Below, in pieces: positions 52,065 to 61,899 of a stretch of DNA of 64,000 nt. The stretch is from contig NZ_JAIXZS010000061.1 of NCBI RefSeq assembly GCF_027489515.1, forward strand, positions 18,088-82,087, read 5' to 3'. Position numbers and translations under genes: made by a program. Positions within the stretch are counted from its first letter, which is position 1. The number at the start of each line of letters is the position of its first letter. This DNA comes from Novosphingobium sp. Its GTDB lineage: Bacteria; Pseudomonadota; Alphaproteobacteria; Sphingomonadales; Sphingomonadaceae. Below the pieces are notes generated by a model. The model worked only from the letters and a program-made list of their open reading frames with translations. It was not told the origin of the DNA and made no database searches.

Positions 52065-52430
52065 ATGTCAGACCCCTTTTTCGATACCAATATCGTCATC
52101 GACTGGCTGAACCGGAAGGCGCCCGCGCGCGCCGAGCTTTCGCGCTACAACCGCCATCGCATCAGCAGGATCGCCTGGACCGAAGTGCTGGCCGGCGAAC
52201 CACTCGAGACGCGCGATCATGTCCGCGAATTAATCGCGCCGTTCGAAATCGTTGAGGTGGACGGTCGTATTGCGCAGGCCGCGGCGGATATCCGGCACCG
52301 CACCCGCATGAAGCTGCTCGACGCGCTGATCCTCGCGACCGCGCAGATCAACGGGGCGATCCTTGTCACCCGCAACACCCGCGATTTCCCGGCTGAAATG
52401 CCGGGCATCCGCGTCCCCTATACTCTCTAA
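52065..52430 (+). CDS. vapC: VapC-type PIN-domain ribonuclease toxin
   Basis: 121 residues from ATG 52065. PIN-domain acidic residues are D7 (FFDTNIVIDW), E40 (WTEVLAG), D86 (LLDALILATA) and D107 (TRNTRDF). It should be an RNase, usually of tRNA or rRNA, held in check by the antitoxin. Complete and without obvious defects. Confidence 0.9.
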   Translation: MSDPFFDTNIVIDWLNRKAPARAELSRYNRHRISRIAWTEVLAGEPLETRDHVRELIAPFEIVEVDGRIAQAAADIRHRTRMKLLDALILATAQINGAILVTRNTRDFPAEMPGIRVPYTL

Positions 52431-52448
52431 GCGAAAGCCCAGCCTCCC

Positions 52449-54272
52449 ATGTGCGGAATTATCGGAATTGTCGGCAAGGAACAGGTGGCGGACCGGCTGG
52501 TCGATGGCCTCAGGCGCATGGAATACCGCGGCTATGACAGCGCGGGCATCTGCCTTGTGGCCGATGGCCAGCTGGTGCGCCGCCGCGCTGAAGGCAAGCT
52601 CAACAACCTCGTGCTCGAGCTGGTGCGCCATCCCGCGCAAGGATTGATCGGCATCGCCCACACCCGCTGGGCCACGCACGGCGCGCCGACCACCAGCAAT
52701 GCCCACCCGCACGCCACGGAGGAAGTGGCGCTCGTTCACAACGGCATCATCGAGAACTTCAAACCGCTGCGCGATGCGCTGATGGCGCGCGGGCGCACGT
52801 TCGAGAGCGAGACCGATACCGAAGTTGTCGCGCATCTCGTGTCCGAACAGGTCGAAGCCGGGCTCAGCCCGCAGGATGCGGTCAAGGCCGTACTTCCCGT
52901 GCTGCGCGGCGCCTTTGCGCTCGCCATCGCCTTCCGCCAGCACGAGGACATGTTGATCGGCGCGCGGCTCGGCTCGCCGCTGGTGGTGGGCTATGGCGAT
53001 GGCGAGACCTATCTGGGTTCCGATGCGCTTGCGCTGGCGCCGCTGACGCAGCGGATCACCTATCTTGAGGAAGGCGACTGGGTCGTCATCACGCGCGAAG
53101 GCGCGACGATCTATGATGTGAACAACCAGCCCGTCACGCGGCCCATCGTGGCCTCGGGCGCGACGGCGGCGGCGATCGAGAAGGGCGAATTCCGCCACTT
53201 CATGCAGAAGGAAATCTTCGAGCAGCCGACCGTGGTGGCGCAGACGCTGAGAAGCTACCTGCGCCGGATCGACCAGACGGTGGCGCTGCCGCAGATCGAT
53301 TTCGACCTTTCCTCCATCAGCCGCGTGACCATCGTTGCCTGCGGGACGAGCTTCTATGCCGGCATGGTGGCAAAGTACTGGTTCGAGCAGTTCGCGCGCC
53401 TGCCCGTCGATATCGATGTTGCAAGCGAGTTCCGCTACCGCGATCCGGTGCTGGAGCCGGGCGGGCTGGCGCTGTTCATCTCGCAGAGCGGGGAGACAGC
53501 GGATACCCTCGCCGCATTGCGCCACTGCAAGGCGGCGGGGCAGACCATCGCGGTCGTGGTCAACGTGCCGACCAGTTCGATGGCGCGCGAGGCGGACCTG
53601 CTGCTGCCGACCCACGCCGGGCCGGAAATCGGCGTCGCCTCGACCAAGGCGTTTACCTGCCAGCTGGCCGTGCTGGCCGCGCTTGCCGCGCACCTTGCGG
53701 TCAAGCGCGGGCGGCTGAGCCGCGAGGAAGAGGCCGATATCGTCAACCAGCTGGCCGAAACGCCTGCCGCCCTGAACGCGGCGCTCAGCCATGACGACGA
53801 GATCGCGGCGATGGCCCACCTCATCGCGCCGGCGCGCGACGTGCTCTATCTGGGGCGTGGTCCGGACTATCCGCTGGCGCTCGAAGGTGCGCTCAAATTG
53901 AAGGAAATCAGCTACATCCACGCCGAAGGCTATGCCTCGGGCGAGATGAAACACGGGCCCATCGCGCTGATCGACGAGGCCGTGCCGGTGATCGTGCTCG
54001 CGCCCTCGGGGCCGCTGTTTGAAAAGACCGTGAGCAACATGCAGGAAGTGCGCGCGCGCGGCGGCAAGGTCGTGCTGATTTCGGATGCGGCGGGGATCGA
54101 GGAAGCGGGCGAGGGCTGCCTTGCCACGATCGAGATGCCCAAGGTGCACCCGCTGATCGCGCCGTTGGTCTATGCCGTGCCGGTGCAGCTCCTCGCTTAT
54201 CACGTGGCCGTGGCCAAGGGGACCGACGTCGATCAGCCGCGCAATCTGGCGAAATCGGTCACCGTCGAATGA
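52449..54272 (+). CDS. glmS: Glutamine-fructose-6-phosphate aminotransferase (isomerizing)
   Basis: 607 residues from ATG 52449. Cys2 (MCGIIGIVG) is the N-terminal nucleophile of the amidotransferase domain; HTRWATHG and HNGIIENF are present. Two SIS domains follow (CGTSFYAGMVAKYW; SQSGETADT), and the C-terminus reads RNLAKSVTVE. It makes glucosamine-6-P for the UDP-GlcNAc pathway, with glmU three kilobases upstream. No glmS ribozyme is expected in this group and none is seen. Confidence 0.97.
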   Translation: MCGIIGIVGKEQVADRLVDGLRRMEYRGYDSAGICLVADGQLVRRRAEGKLNNLVLELVRHPAQGLIGIAHTRWATHGAPTTSNAHPHATEEVALVHNGIIENFKPLRDALMARGRTFESETDTEVVAHLVSEQVEAGLSPQDAVKAVLPVLRGAFALAIAFRQHEDMLIGARLGSPLVVGYGDGETYLGSDALALAPLTQRITYLEEGDWVVITREGATIYDVNNQPVTRPIVASGATAAAIEKGEFRHFMQKEIFEQPTVVAQTLRSYLRRIDQTVALPQIDFDLSSISRVTIVACGTSFYAGMVAKYWFEQFARLPVDIDVASEFRYRDPVLEPGGLALFISQSGETADTLAALRHCKAAGQTIAVVVNVPTSSMAREADLLLPTHAGPEIGVASTKAFTCQLAVLAALAAHLAVKRGRLSREEEADIVNQLAETPAALNAALSHDDEIAAMAHLIAPARDVLYLGRGPDYPLALEGALKLKEISYIHAEGYASGEMKHGPIALIDEAVPVIVLAPSGPLFEKTVSNMQEVRARGGKVVLISDAAGIEEAGEGCLATIEMPKVHPLIAPLVYAVPVQLLAYHVAVAKGTDVDQPRNLAKSVTVE

Positions 54273-55717
54273 CCACGAGGGCCGGCCCTTTCGTTCGCGA
54301 ACTGCCGGTCCTGCTGTTCATCGCCGCGTCCTCGCTGCTCCTCCGCATCTGGTGGATGGACAATCCTGTCGTCGACCACGACGAGCAGTTCTACTCCTAC
54401 GTCGCCACTGCGATGTTCGAAGGGCAGGTGCCCTACGTCGATGTGTGGGATCGCAAGCCGCTCGGGCTGTTCCTGCTCTACGAAGGCGCGCATGCGCTGC
54501 TCGGGCGCGGCGCCTTTGCCTATCTCGTCATGGCGAACCTGTTTGCCTGCATCGGCGCGTGGCTGGCCTATCGCATCGCTGCGCTGCTGGCCGACCAGCG
54601 CACCGGCTGGGTTGCGGCGCTGCTCTACCTGATCGCGATGACCGTGTTCGGCTGCCGCGGCGCGCAGAGCGAGTTGCTGTTTGCGCCGCTGTGCCTGGGC
54701 ATGATCTATCTCGCCCTGGTCTATCCCGGATCGCTGCGTGCCACGCTGGCAGCGATGCTGCTGGGCGGCCTCGCGCTCCAGATCAAATATACGGCGGCGC
54801 CCTTCTGCGCGGTGTTTGCCGCCTTCGTACTGGTCGAGGACTATCGCCGCGCGCGTACGTTGCTGCCTGTGCTGGGGCGGGCCGCTCTCTATGCGCTGGC
54901 GGGCCTGGCGCCCACGCTGGCGTTTGCCGTGTGGTATGCGGCCATCGGCCATTTCGGCGATTTCTGGTATGCGAACTTCGTCTCGATCTTCGAGCGCAAG
55001 ACAAGCATCGGGCGCTTTCATCCCAAGACCCTCAGCGTCATCGCGCCGTTCCTGCTGATGATCGCGGCCGGCATCTGGGCCTGGTTCCGCCTCGGCCAGA
55101 CCTATCCGCGCAGGGCCAGCGCCTTGGTGGTGGTCATGACCGGCGGAGCGCTCGCCTCGATCTACTTCCCGAGCAATGTGCTGGCCTACTACTACGCGTT
55201 CCTCGCCCCGTTCGCCGTGCTGCTGGCGGTGCCGTTCTACGATCTGCGCCAGCGCGCGGGCTGGTTCGGCGCTGCGGTGCTGGTCGCTGCGCTCGTCGTC
55301 ATCGGCAACTTTCCGGCGAACATTGCAGCGGGCCGCGCCGATGTCGTTCAGTTCCGGGCGCTGACGCAGCAGATCAACGCGGGCGGTGCCGGGCGCAGCC
55401 TCTATGTCTTTTCGGGGCCCACCGCGACCTATGCAGCAACCGGTACGCGCCCAAGGGCCAAGTATCCGTTCCCCTTCCACAGCGCCGAATACATGGAGCA
55501 CGGCGCGGTGGGACGGCCGCAGGAACAGATTGTGGCCGAGTTCCTCGCGAAGCGCCCGATGTTCATCCTCGCCCGGTCGGATCGCAGCATCTACGCCACC
55601 TCGTTCACCGCGCCGATGGTGCTGGAGGAGCTCGCCCGGCACTATGTCCCGGTCGGTGAATACCTCATCCTCGGCGACGGGCTGGTCCTCTATCAGCGGG
55701 TGCCGGATGGTATCTAG
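54269..55717 (+). CDS. Integral membrane glycosyltransferase-like protein (ArnT/PMT type)
   Basis: 482 residues from ATG 54269, overlapping the glmS stop (ATGA). About ten hydrophobic segments. The first periplasmic loop carries VDHDEQFYSYVA, a Glu/Asp-rich motif of ArnT/PMT glycosyltransferases that use polyprenyl-phosphate sugars. It may add a sugar to a lipid, protein or polysaccharide. The C-terminal 100 residues are soluble. Acceptor unknown. Confidence 0.82.
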   Translation: MTTRAGPFVRELPVLLFIAASSLLLRIWWMDNPVVDHDEQFYSYVATAMFEGQVPYVDVWDRKPLGLFLLYEGAHALLGRGAFAYLVMANLFACIGAWLAYRIAALLADQRTGWVAALLYLIAMTVFGCRGAQSELLFAPLCLGMIYLALVYPGSLRATLAAMLLGGLALQIKYTAAPFCAVFAAFVLVEDYRRARTLLPVLGRAALYALAGLAPTLAFAVWYAAIGHFGDFWYANFVSIFERKTSIGRFHPKTLSVIAPFLLMIAAGIWAWFRLGQTYPRRASALVVVMTGGALASIYFPSNVLAYYYAFLAPFAVLLAVPFYDLRQRAGWFGAAVLVAALVVIGNFPANIAAGRADVVQFRALTQQINAGGAGRSLYVFSGPTATYAATGTRPRAKYPFPFHSAEYMEHGAVGRPQEQIVAEFLAKRPMFILARSDRSIYATSFTAPMVLEELARHYVPVGEYLILGDGLVLYQRVPDGI

Positions 55718-55719
55718 GG

Positions 55720-56568
55720 CTAGCCGCCGATTGCCTTGCTGATCGAAAGCAGCAGCTCGACCGCAATCAGCGCTATGATCGCGACTTCGAGGCGCACCGC
55801 GCGCTTGTCCTGCGCGATATCGAGCAGCACTTCGGTAAAGTCGCCCAGCGCGCCGAACTTGCGTTCGAGCACTTCGGCGCGTTCGCCCAGCTCGTACTCG
55901 GCCTCGAGCCGGGTATAGAGCCTGTCGAGATCGGGGTGGTCCCAGAGAAGATCCGGCCGCTCACCGGCCTGCGCGGTGCCCATCACGCGGTGCCGCGCCG
56001 CCAGCACGCGGCCGACCATGCGCATCACCGCCGGGATCGAAAGACGGGCCTTGCCGTTGATCTGCAGGTCGGCGACGAGCGGTACGCTTGAATCGAACAC
56101 TTCCGAGACGAGCATTTCGTCGCGCGAGAGCATCACGCTATGCGCCAGCACCGTCGCGACGAGGAGAAGGCGCGGCTCTTCGTCGTCGGCGAGCTGGATC
56201 ACCCCGTCGTCATCGACACGGTCCTTGCCGCCATCGGTGATCAGCACGCTGGCCGTCTCGATCTCCTGCTGATCGGCGGGTTCCTGCACGTGGGCGAGGA
56301 GCGCCATGTCCAGCGCGGAGATGCGGTCCGCCGCCGTGCAGAAGGTCACGGCAACGCCATAGCGGAAAGCGAAAGTCAGCCCGGCAGCGGAGGCGAGTTC
56401 GCGCAACACGATATCGGCGGCGAGCGCGCGCGTGTCGATCCGGGTGCCGAGATAGCGGGCGTGAACAATCAGCTCCTCGCCCGGCGGGAGCGCGCCCAGA
56501 GCCACCTCGTCGGGCCAGCCCGGCGGCTTCTTGGTGGCAGGCTGGGCGCGCGCCGCTGTGTCAGGCAT
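55720..56568 (-). CDS. RMD1/DUF155-family protein with C-terminal membrane anchor
   Basis: 282 residues from ATG 56568. Contains the DUF155 region (GVAVTFCTAADRISALDMALL, VLAHSVMLSRDEMLVSEVFD, ERAEVLERKFGALGDFTEVL) and a C-terminal hydrophobic anchor (VAIIALIAVELLLSIS). The fold is shared with yeast Rmd1/Sif2-3 and human RMND1 (mitochondrial translation). In bacteria the role is not established. It overlaps the mmuM end by eight bases. Confidence 0.85.
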   Translation of the reverse strand: MPDTAARAQPATKKPPGWPDEVALGALPPGEELIVHARYLGTRIDTRALAADIVLRELASAAGLTFAFRYGVAVTFCTAADRISALDMALLAHVQEPADQQEIETASVLITDGGKDRVDDDGVIQLADDEEPRLLLVATVLAHSVMLSRDEMLVSEVFDSSVPLVADLQINGKARLSIPAVMRMVGRVLAARHRVMGTAQAGERPDLLWDHPDLDRLYTRLEAEYELGERAEVLERKFGALGDFTEVLLDIAQDKRAVRLEVAIIALIAVELLLSISKAIGG

Positions 56569-57460
56569 GGACGGCTTCGCGGCGTAGCGCCGCGATATGC
56601 TCAGGGCCGATCCCGCAGCAGCCGCCGAGGATCGAAGCACCAGCAGCATGCCAGGCGGCAGCAAACCGGCCATAGCCTGCCGGCGTCAAATCCTCGCGGA
56701 TCGGGCAGAGCGCGCTATTGGCCTCGGCATCGGCGGCCATCGGCGGGAAGGCGTTGGCGTAGACGCCGATGCGGATGGGGTTGTCCGGCCCAAGCGCAGC
56801 ATGTGCGGCACGCACGGCGGCTTCCATCACTTCGGGCTGGCTGCAATTGAACAGGAGTGCCGCCGCGCCAACGTCCTGCGCGAGGCGGGCCGCTTCGACG
56901 ACGCTTTCGCCTGAGCGCAGCGTGGGCTCGGCGGTCGGCTTCTCGTCTTCGAGCGTGAAGGAAAGCCACAGCGGCTTTCCGGTCGGCGCGGTCAGAGTGG
57001 CGGCGAGGCGCGCTTCGACCAGCGACGAGAGCGTTTCCGCGAGCCAGTGATCGATGCTGGGGGCCAGTGCGGTGACGAGGACCTCAAGCACCGGGCGGGC
57101 GCGATCGAGATCGACGAGGTCCGGGCGGTAGGAGCCGCAGACCGGCGGTAGCGAGCCTGCGACGTGCACCTTGCGCGCGGCGGCATCGGCAACCTCGCGC
57201 GCCAACCGTCCGGCAAGCGCGGCCAGCGCCGCGCCCTGGTCGGCAAAGCGCTCTTCGCCGATATGAAAGGGGACCACGGCATAAGAATTGGTGGTGATCA
57301 CGTCCGCACCGGCTTCGACATAGGCGCGATGAACAGCGCTCACGAATTGCGGGCCTTCGATCAAGGCGAGCGCCGACCATTCGGGCTGGCGAAACGGCGC
57401 GCCGCTGCGGGCAAGTTCGCGGCCGGTGCCGCCGTCGAGGATCAGGAGGGGGGTCGTCAT
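56561..57460 (-). CDS. mmuM: Homocysteine S-methyltransferase family protein
   Basis: 299 residues from ATG 57460. Zinc-dependent BHMT fold: LDGGTGRELARSG, ADVITTNSYAVVP, the first zinc cysteine in LLFNCSQPEV, and the pair in GGCCGIGPEHIAAL. It transfers a methyl group, probably from S-methylmethionine, to homocysteine, giving methionine. An S-methylmethionine transporter is not nearby. Residues look intact. Confidence 0.9.
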   Translation of the reverse strand: MTTPLLILDGGTGRELARSGAPFRQPEWSALALIEGPQFVSAVHRAYVEAGADVITTNSYAVVPFHIGEERFADQGAALAALAGRLAREVADAAARKVHVAGSLPPVCGSYRPDLVDLDRARPVLEVLVTALAPSIDHWLAETLSSLVEARLAATLTAPTGKPLWLSFTLEDEKPTAEPTLRSGESVVEAARLAQDVGAAALLFNCSQPEVMEAAVRAAHAALGPDNPIRIGVYANAFPPMAADAEANSALCPIREDLTPAGYGRFAAAWHAAGASILGGCCGIGPEHIAALRREAVHA

Positions 57461-57702
57461 GGCCGGTAATGCGCTCTCTTTATGGTCGTGGGAAAAGCGC
57501 TAGCACGCCCTCAACCGGAGTGGCAGGGGCGAGGCGCCAGGCCCATACCAAAGGGTGCGGGAAACCGTACGCAAAAAATCCTTAGGACCCTGTTTTTACA
57601 TTTCTAATCATACGCTTGTGAAGCATCCGTAACGGTTCGAGAGGGCGTGGAAATTTCCAAGCGCTTACTATTGCGCAAGGTTTCCCCACTAAGTCCGCAG
57701 GG

Positions 57703-60069
57703 GTGACGCGTACGACCGATCAAAGCTTGCCCGCTCTGCCGCGGGAATTGCCGGCCTTGGCGGTGCTGGGCCTCAGCGATTCGGCCGAAGGCGATTGGGG
57801 ACGGCTGCGCGGTCTGCAGTATTCGGGCCTCGCACGGCTCACTGGGCCGCGACTTGTTGCCCACGGGCTGGCCGCGACACTTGTCGTTCAGGCGCTGTGG
57901 GGCGCGATCCATCTCGCCTTGCTGGTCGGCTGGACGGGCCTGCTTGCGGCCGTGCTGATCTGGGGTTCCAACTTCGATCGCACGCTGGAGGATGCCGACC
58001 GCCGCCGGATGACCCGGCACGAAATTCACAGGCATACCATCTGTACCGTCGCTGCCGCGCTGGTCTGGGTTGTCCCAATCCTCGTCATGTCGCCCTTCGC
58101 CTCGCCCGAGCAGCGGCTGCTGGTCTGGACGATCATGGCCATGCTGATGGCGGGCACTGCGCTGGCGTTTGCCGCCGTGCCGCTGGGCGCGGTGTTGTTC
58201 AATGCGATCCTCGGCGCGGCCAGCATCGCGGTCTTCCTCTGGTTCGGCAAGGTGACGGCGGCCGCGGCTGCGGTCACTTTCGTGATCTTCCTGTGGGTTG
58301 GCAGCCTCGAGGCAGCGCGCATGTTCCTGGCTGGCAAGGTGGCCGAGGCCGGTATTGCCGAGAAGAGCGAAGTCGTGTCGCTGTTGCTGCGCGAGTTCGA
58401 GGAAGGCGAGGCGGACTGGCTGTGGCAAACCGATGCCACCCGGCGCGTGCGCGCGGCGAGCCCGCGCTTTGCCTTCGCCCTGGGCGAGGACCCGGAGGAC
58501 ATCGACGGCAAGCCGCTGATCCAGCTGATCGCAGGCTCAGCTTGGGAGAGCGGGCACTTCCATTCCTCGCTGCATGATCTCGCCGAACGGCTCAAGCGGC
58601 GCGAAAGTTTCTCCAACCTGCTGGTGCACGTGACGCTGCACGGCAACAACCGGTGGTGGGAACTTTCCGCCTCGCCTCGGTTTGACGACAACGGCAACTT
58701 CATCGGTTTCCGCGGTGTGGGTTCGGATGTCACCGAGCAGCGTGAGAGCGCAGACAAGATTGCCTACCTTGCGCGCTATGACACTCTGACGGGGCTGCCC
58801 AACCGTCTTATGCTGACCGAAACGCTGGGCGATTCGATGCGCGAGGCGGACCGCTGGCGGATGCGCTGCGGCTTCATGATGATCGACCTCGACCGCTTCA
58901 AGGCGGTCAACGATACGCTTGGGCACCTTGTCGGTGATCAGTTGCTGGCCAAGGTTTCGGATCGGCTCAAGTCGCTGATGAGCGAGAACGAGCTGTGCGG
59001 GCGGCTTGGTGGCGACGAGTTCGCGATCGTGGTCCGCGATGCGGGCGATGGCACGCGGATCCGCGAAGTGGCGCACGCCGTGATCACCGCGCTTTCGCAG
59101 CCTTACGAGATCGACCACCACACGCTCTATGTCGGCGCGAGCGTCGGCTCGGCCATCGGGCCGCGCGATGGCGCAACGGTCGAGACGCTGATGCGCAACG
59201 CCGACCTTGCGCTCTACCGCGCCAAGGATGAGGGCGGCGGCCTGCACTTCGATTACGAGCCGGCATTGCATGCTCATGCCGAAGAGCGCCGCAAGCTCGA
59301 GTTCGCGCTGCGCCACGCGCTGGAGCGCGGCGAGTTTGCGCTGGCTTACCAGCCGGTCGTCGACGCGATCACCGAAGAACCGGTGAGTTTCGAGGCGCTG
59401 CTGCGCTGGCATTCGGCGGAACACGGCCCGATCAGCCCGGCCAAGTTCATCCCGCTTGCCGAGGACACCCGCCTCATCGTGCCGATCGGCGAATGGGTGC
59501 TGCGCACGGCATGCTTCGAGGCGATGAACTGGCCCGACCCGATCAAGGTGGCGGTCAACGTTTCGGGCGAGCAGCTGCTTGATCCCAGCTTTGCCGAAGT
59601 TGTGGTCAGCGCGCTTGCCGCAAGCGGCCTGCCGCCGCACCGGCTCGAGATCGAGGTGACCGAAAGCATCTTCGTGCGTGACGGCACCGCGGCGCAGCAG
59701 ACGCTGGAGCGGATCATGTCGCTCGGCTGCGGCGTGGCGCTCGACGACTTCGGCACCGGGTATTCTTCGCTCGGCTATCTCCGGAAGCTGCGTTTCTCGA
59801 CGATCAAGGTGGACAGGAGCTTCGTGCAGGGCGCGGCGAAGGACAATCCGGAGAGCCTTGCCATCGTGCGCGCCGTGGTGGCGATGGCCGACGCGCTCGA
59901 GATGTCGACCACGGCCGAGGGCGTTGAAACAGAGGAAGAACTGGCCGTTATCCGCCGTCTCGGCTGCAAGAAGATCCAGGGCTATTACTTCGGCCGTCCG
60001 ATGACCGCGCGCGATGCGTCCGGCCTGTTCGACCGGATCACGCTGGACCGGCCAAAGAAGCTGGCCTGA
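57703..60069 (+). CDS. Membrane GGDEF-EAL protein (cyclic di-GMP)
   Basis: 788 residues from GTG 57703. Several membrane segments occupy about residues 45-205. A PAS-like region follows (about 225-345, with LWQTDATRRVRAASPRFAFA). The GGDEF domain is intact (GRLGGDEFAIVVR; LIDLDRFKAVND-like FMMIDLDRFKAVNDTLGH), and the EAL domain reads FEALLRW with DDFGTGYSS and EGVETEEEL, so both synthesis and breakdown of c-di-GMP are possible. The 57461-57702 gap upstream carries no other gene that I recognise. Confidence 0.92.
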   Translation: MTRTTDQSLPALPRELPALAVLGLSDSAEGDWGRLRGLQYSGLARLTGPRLVAHGLAATLVVQALWGAIHLALLVGWTGLLAAVLIWGSNFDRTLEDADRRRMTRHEIHRHTICTVAAALVWVVPILVMSPFASPEQRLLVWTIMAMLMAGTALAFAAVPLGAVLFNAILGAASIAVFLWFGKVTAAAAAVTFVIFLWVGSLEAARMFLAGKVAEAGIAEKSEVVSLLLREFEEGEADWLWQTDATRRVRAASPRFAFALGEDPEDIDGKPLIQLIAGSAWESGHFHSSLHDLAERLKRRESFSNLLVHVTLHGNNRWWELSASPRFDDNGNFIGFRGVGSDVTEQRESADKIAYLARYDTLTGLPNRLMLTETLGDSMREADRWRMRCGFMMIDLDRFKAVNDTLGHLVGDQLLAKVSDRLKSLMSENELCGRLGGDEFAIVVRDAGDGTRIREVAHAVITALSQPYEIDHHTLYVGASVGSAIGPRDGATVETLMRNADLALYRAKDEGGGLHFDYEPALHAHAEERRKLEFALRHALERGEFALAYQPVVDAITEEPVSFEALLRWHSAEHGPISPAKFIPLAEDTRLIVPIGEWVLRTACFEAMNWPDPIKVAVNVSGEQLLDPSFAEVVVSALAASGLPPHRLEIEVTESIFVRDGTAAQQTLERIMSLGCGVALDDFGTGYSSLGYLRKLRFSTIKVDRSFVQGAAKDNPESLAIVRAVVAMADALEMSTTAEGVETEEELAVIRRLGCKKIQGYYFGRPMTARDASGLFDRITLDRPKKLA

Positions 60070-60072
60070 GGA

Positions 60073-60753
60073 TCAGGCCGCGACGCCCAGCCCGGTCAGC
60101 ACACTTTCAAACAGGGCGCGGCCATCGCTGCCGCCATGGGCGGGTTCGATCATGCGTTCGGGGTGCGGCATCATGCCGAGCACGTTGCCCGCCGCATTGA
60201 GCACGCCCGCGATATTGCGCTGCGAACCATTGACCGGTTCGCCGTAGCGGAAGGCAACGCGGCCTTCGCCTTCGAGGCGGTCCAGCGTTGCGGCGTCGGC
60301 AAAGTAGTTGCCATCGTGGTGCGCGACGGGGATCGTGATGTGCTGGCCGGCGCTGTAGCGCGCGGTGAACAGCGACTGATTGTTTTCCACCACCAGCGGC
60401 ACATCGCGGCAGACGAAGCGGATACCCGCGTTGCGCATCAGCGCGCCGGGGAGCAGCCCCGCTTCGGTGAGGACCTGGAAGCCGTTGCACACGCCGAGCA
60501 CGGTGACGCCGCGGTTGGCGGCAGCCACCACCGCCTGCATGACCGGCGAGCGCGCGGCCATCGCGCCCGAGCGCAGATAATCGCCATAGGAAAAGCCGCC
60601 GGGCAGCGCGATGAAATCAAGGCCGGCGGGCAGATCGGCATCGCCGTGCCACACGCGGTGGACGGTGCCGCCGGTGATCTTCTCGATCGCCACCGCCATG
60701 TCACGGTCGCAGTTGGAGCCGGGGAAGGTGATGACGGCGGCGGTAAAACCCAT
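60073..60753 (-). CDS. purQ: Phosphoribosylformylglycinamidine synthase, glutaminase subunit
   Basis: 226 residues from ATG 60753. The glutamine amidotransferase nucleophile is in [19 protein letters not shown], and the catalytic His in [11 protein letters not shown]. It provides ammonia for FGAM synthesis in purine biosynthesis as part of the PurL-PurQ-PurS complex. purS is two bases upstream; purL is not in the window. Confidence 0.97.
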   Translation of the reverse strand: MGFTAAVITFPGSNCDRDMAVAIEKITGGTVHRVWHGDADLPAGLDFIALPGGFSYGDYLRSGAMAARSPVMQAVVAAANRGVTVLGVCNGFQVLTEAGLLPGALMRNAGIRFVCRDVPLVVENNQSLFTARYSAGQHITIPVAHHDGNYFADAATLDRLEGEGRVAFRYGEPVNGSQRNIAGVLNAAGNVLGMMPHPERMIEPAHGGSDGRALFESVLTGLGVAA

Positions 60754-60755
60754 GG

Positions 60756-60989
60756 TCAGGCCACTTTCTCGATGCGGAAGTTCTCGATCACCTGATTGGC
60801 GAGGAGCTTGCGGCACATGTCTTCGAGCGCGACGTCGGTGGTGCTGTCGGCCACGTCCATCTCGATCAGGCGGCCAGCGCGCACATCATTGACGCCTTCG
60901 AAGCCGAGGCCTTCGAGCGCGTGGTGAATGGCGCGGCCCTGCGGATCGAGCACGCCGTTCTTGAGGCTGACGTGGACGCGGATCTTCAT
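60756..60989 (-). CDS. purS: Phosphoribosylformylglycinamidine synthase subunit PurS
   Basis: 77 residues from ATG 60989, length as expected. [20 protein letters not shown] and [13 protein letters not shown] are family motifs. It forms the small structural subunit that holds PurL and PurQ together. Confidence 0.95.
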   Translation of the reverse strand: MKIRVHVSLKNGVLDPQGRAIHHALEGLGFEGVNDVRAGRLIEMDVADSTTDVALEDMCRKLLANQVIENFRIEKVA

Positions 60990-61252
60990 GGGCGAACGGC
61001 CTTTCCGGACGGCTGGGGGGAGACTCGCGAGCGCCTATGCTCCGGTGCGGACCGAAGCGCAAGGCGGCGGAAGTTGACACGGTTGACACAGTCCAGAGGG
61101 AAAACCCGAAGCGGTTCCATCTGCGTCCGCCGGATGGCTGCCGGAAGCCTCGCAAGATCGGGAAAAATGGCGGAAATGCTGGCCATGCCACCCTTATAGC
61201 AGAAGGACGCGATGTAGGAAAATCCGCGCGGCCGGAGCCATCCGCTGCTTTT

Positions 61253-61276
61253 AAATAACAGACGCGTCTGTTATTT
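61253..61276. promoter_or_regulatory. Perfect 24-bp palindrome, TetR-type operator
   Basis: AAATAACAGACG is followed directly by its reverse complement. It ends nine bases before the TetR-family start at 61285, so the protein probably represses itself and the exporter genes. The region 60990-61252 upstream is otherwise without a gene; TTGACA-like boxes occur near 61073-61090. Confidence 0.75.
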
Positions 61277-61284
61277 ATTCCGTC

Positions 61285-61899
61285 ATGGCCCGAGTCACCC
61301 CTCCCGATCGCGATGGCCGCATTCTCGATGCGGCGCGCGAAGCCTTTGCCACGCGCGGATTTGCCGCGACGACGATGGACGACATCGCGCAGCGGGTGGG
61401 GATCAGCCGCAGCGCGATCTACAGCCGGTTCGAGACCAAGGAGGCTCTGTTTCGCGCGCTGGTTGAAGGGCTGATCGGGCACGTCCTGCCTGAGGCGATG
61501 CCGGACCTTGCGGGCACCAGCGCCCCCGATGCTTTGCGACGGTTCATCCACGTGGTGATGGTGCGGCTGGGGAGCGGCAACATCGCCTTCCTGCCGCGCC
61601 TGATCATCGGAGAGGGGCAGGCCTTTCCCGATCTGGTGAAGTTCTACCACGATCATGCGATCACTCGCGTCCTCGGGGCCATCGAAGCGATCATTCGTCA
61701 CGGCGTGGCGCGCGGCGAGTTCACTTGCGCCAATCCGGCACTGGCGGCGCGCAGCGTGGCGGGCGGCATGATCTTTTCCGCGCTGTGGCGCATCGTGTTC
61801 GAACCGGTGGGCGCGGAGCCACTTTACATCGAGGCGATGGCGGTGAGCCATGCCGAGGTGCTGCTGCAGGGGCTGACCGCCCGGGGAGAGCTGGCATGA
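61285..61899 (+). CDS. TetR-family transcriptional repressor
   Basis: 204 residues from ATG 61285. The helix-turn-helix is AAREAFATRGFAATTMDDIA with RVGISRSAIYSRFETKEALF. The C-terminal domain (about 60-204) is a TetR_C type with HVVMVRLGSGN. It is coupled to an HlyD gene by an ATGA overlap. The layout (TetR, HlyD, ABC ATPase, permease) matches the CecR-YbhGFSR operon of E. coli. Ligand unknown. Confidence 0.92.
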   Translation: MARVTPPDRDGRILDAAREAFATRGFAATTMDDIAQRVGISRSAIYSRFETKEALFRALVEGLIGHVLPEAMPDLAGTSAPDALRRFIHVVMVRLGSGNIAFLPRLIIGEGQAFPDLVKFYHDHAITRVLGAIEAIIRHGVARGEFTCANPALAARSVAGGMIFSALWRIVFEPVGAEPLYIEAMAVSHAEVLLQGLTARGELA

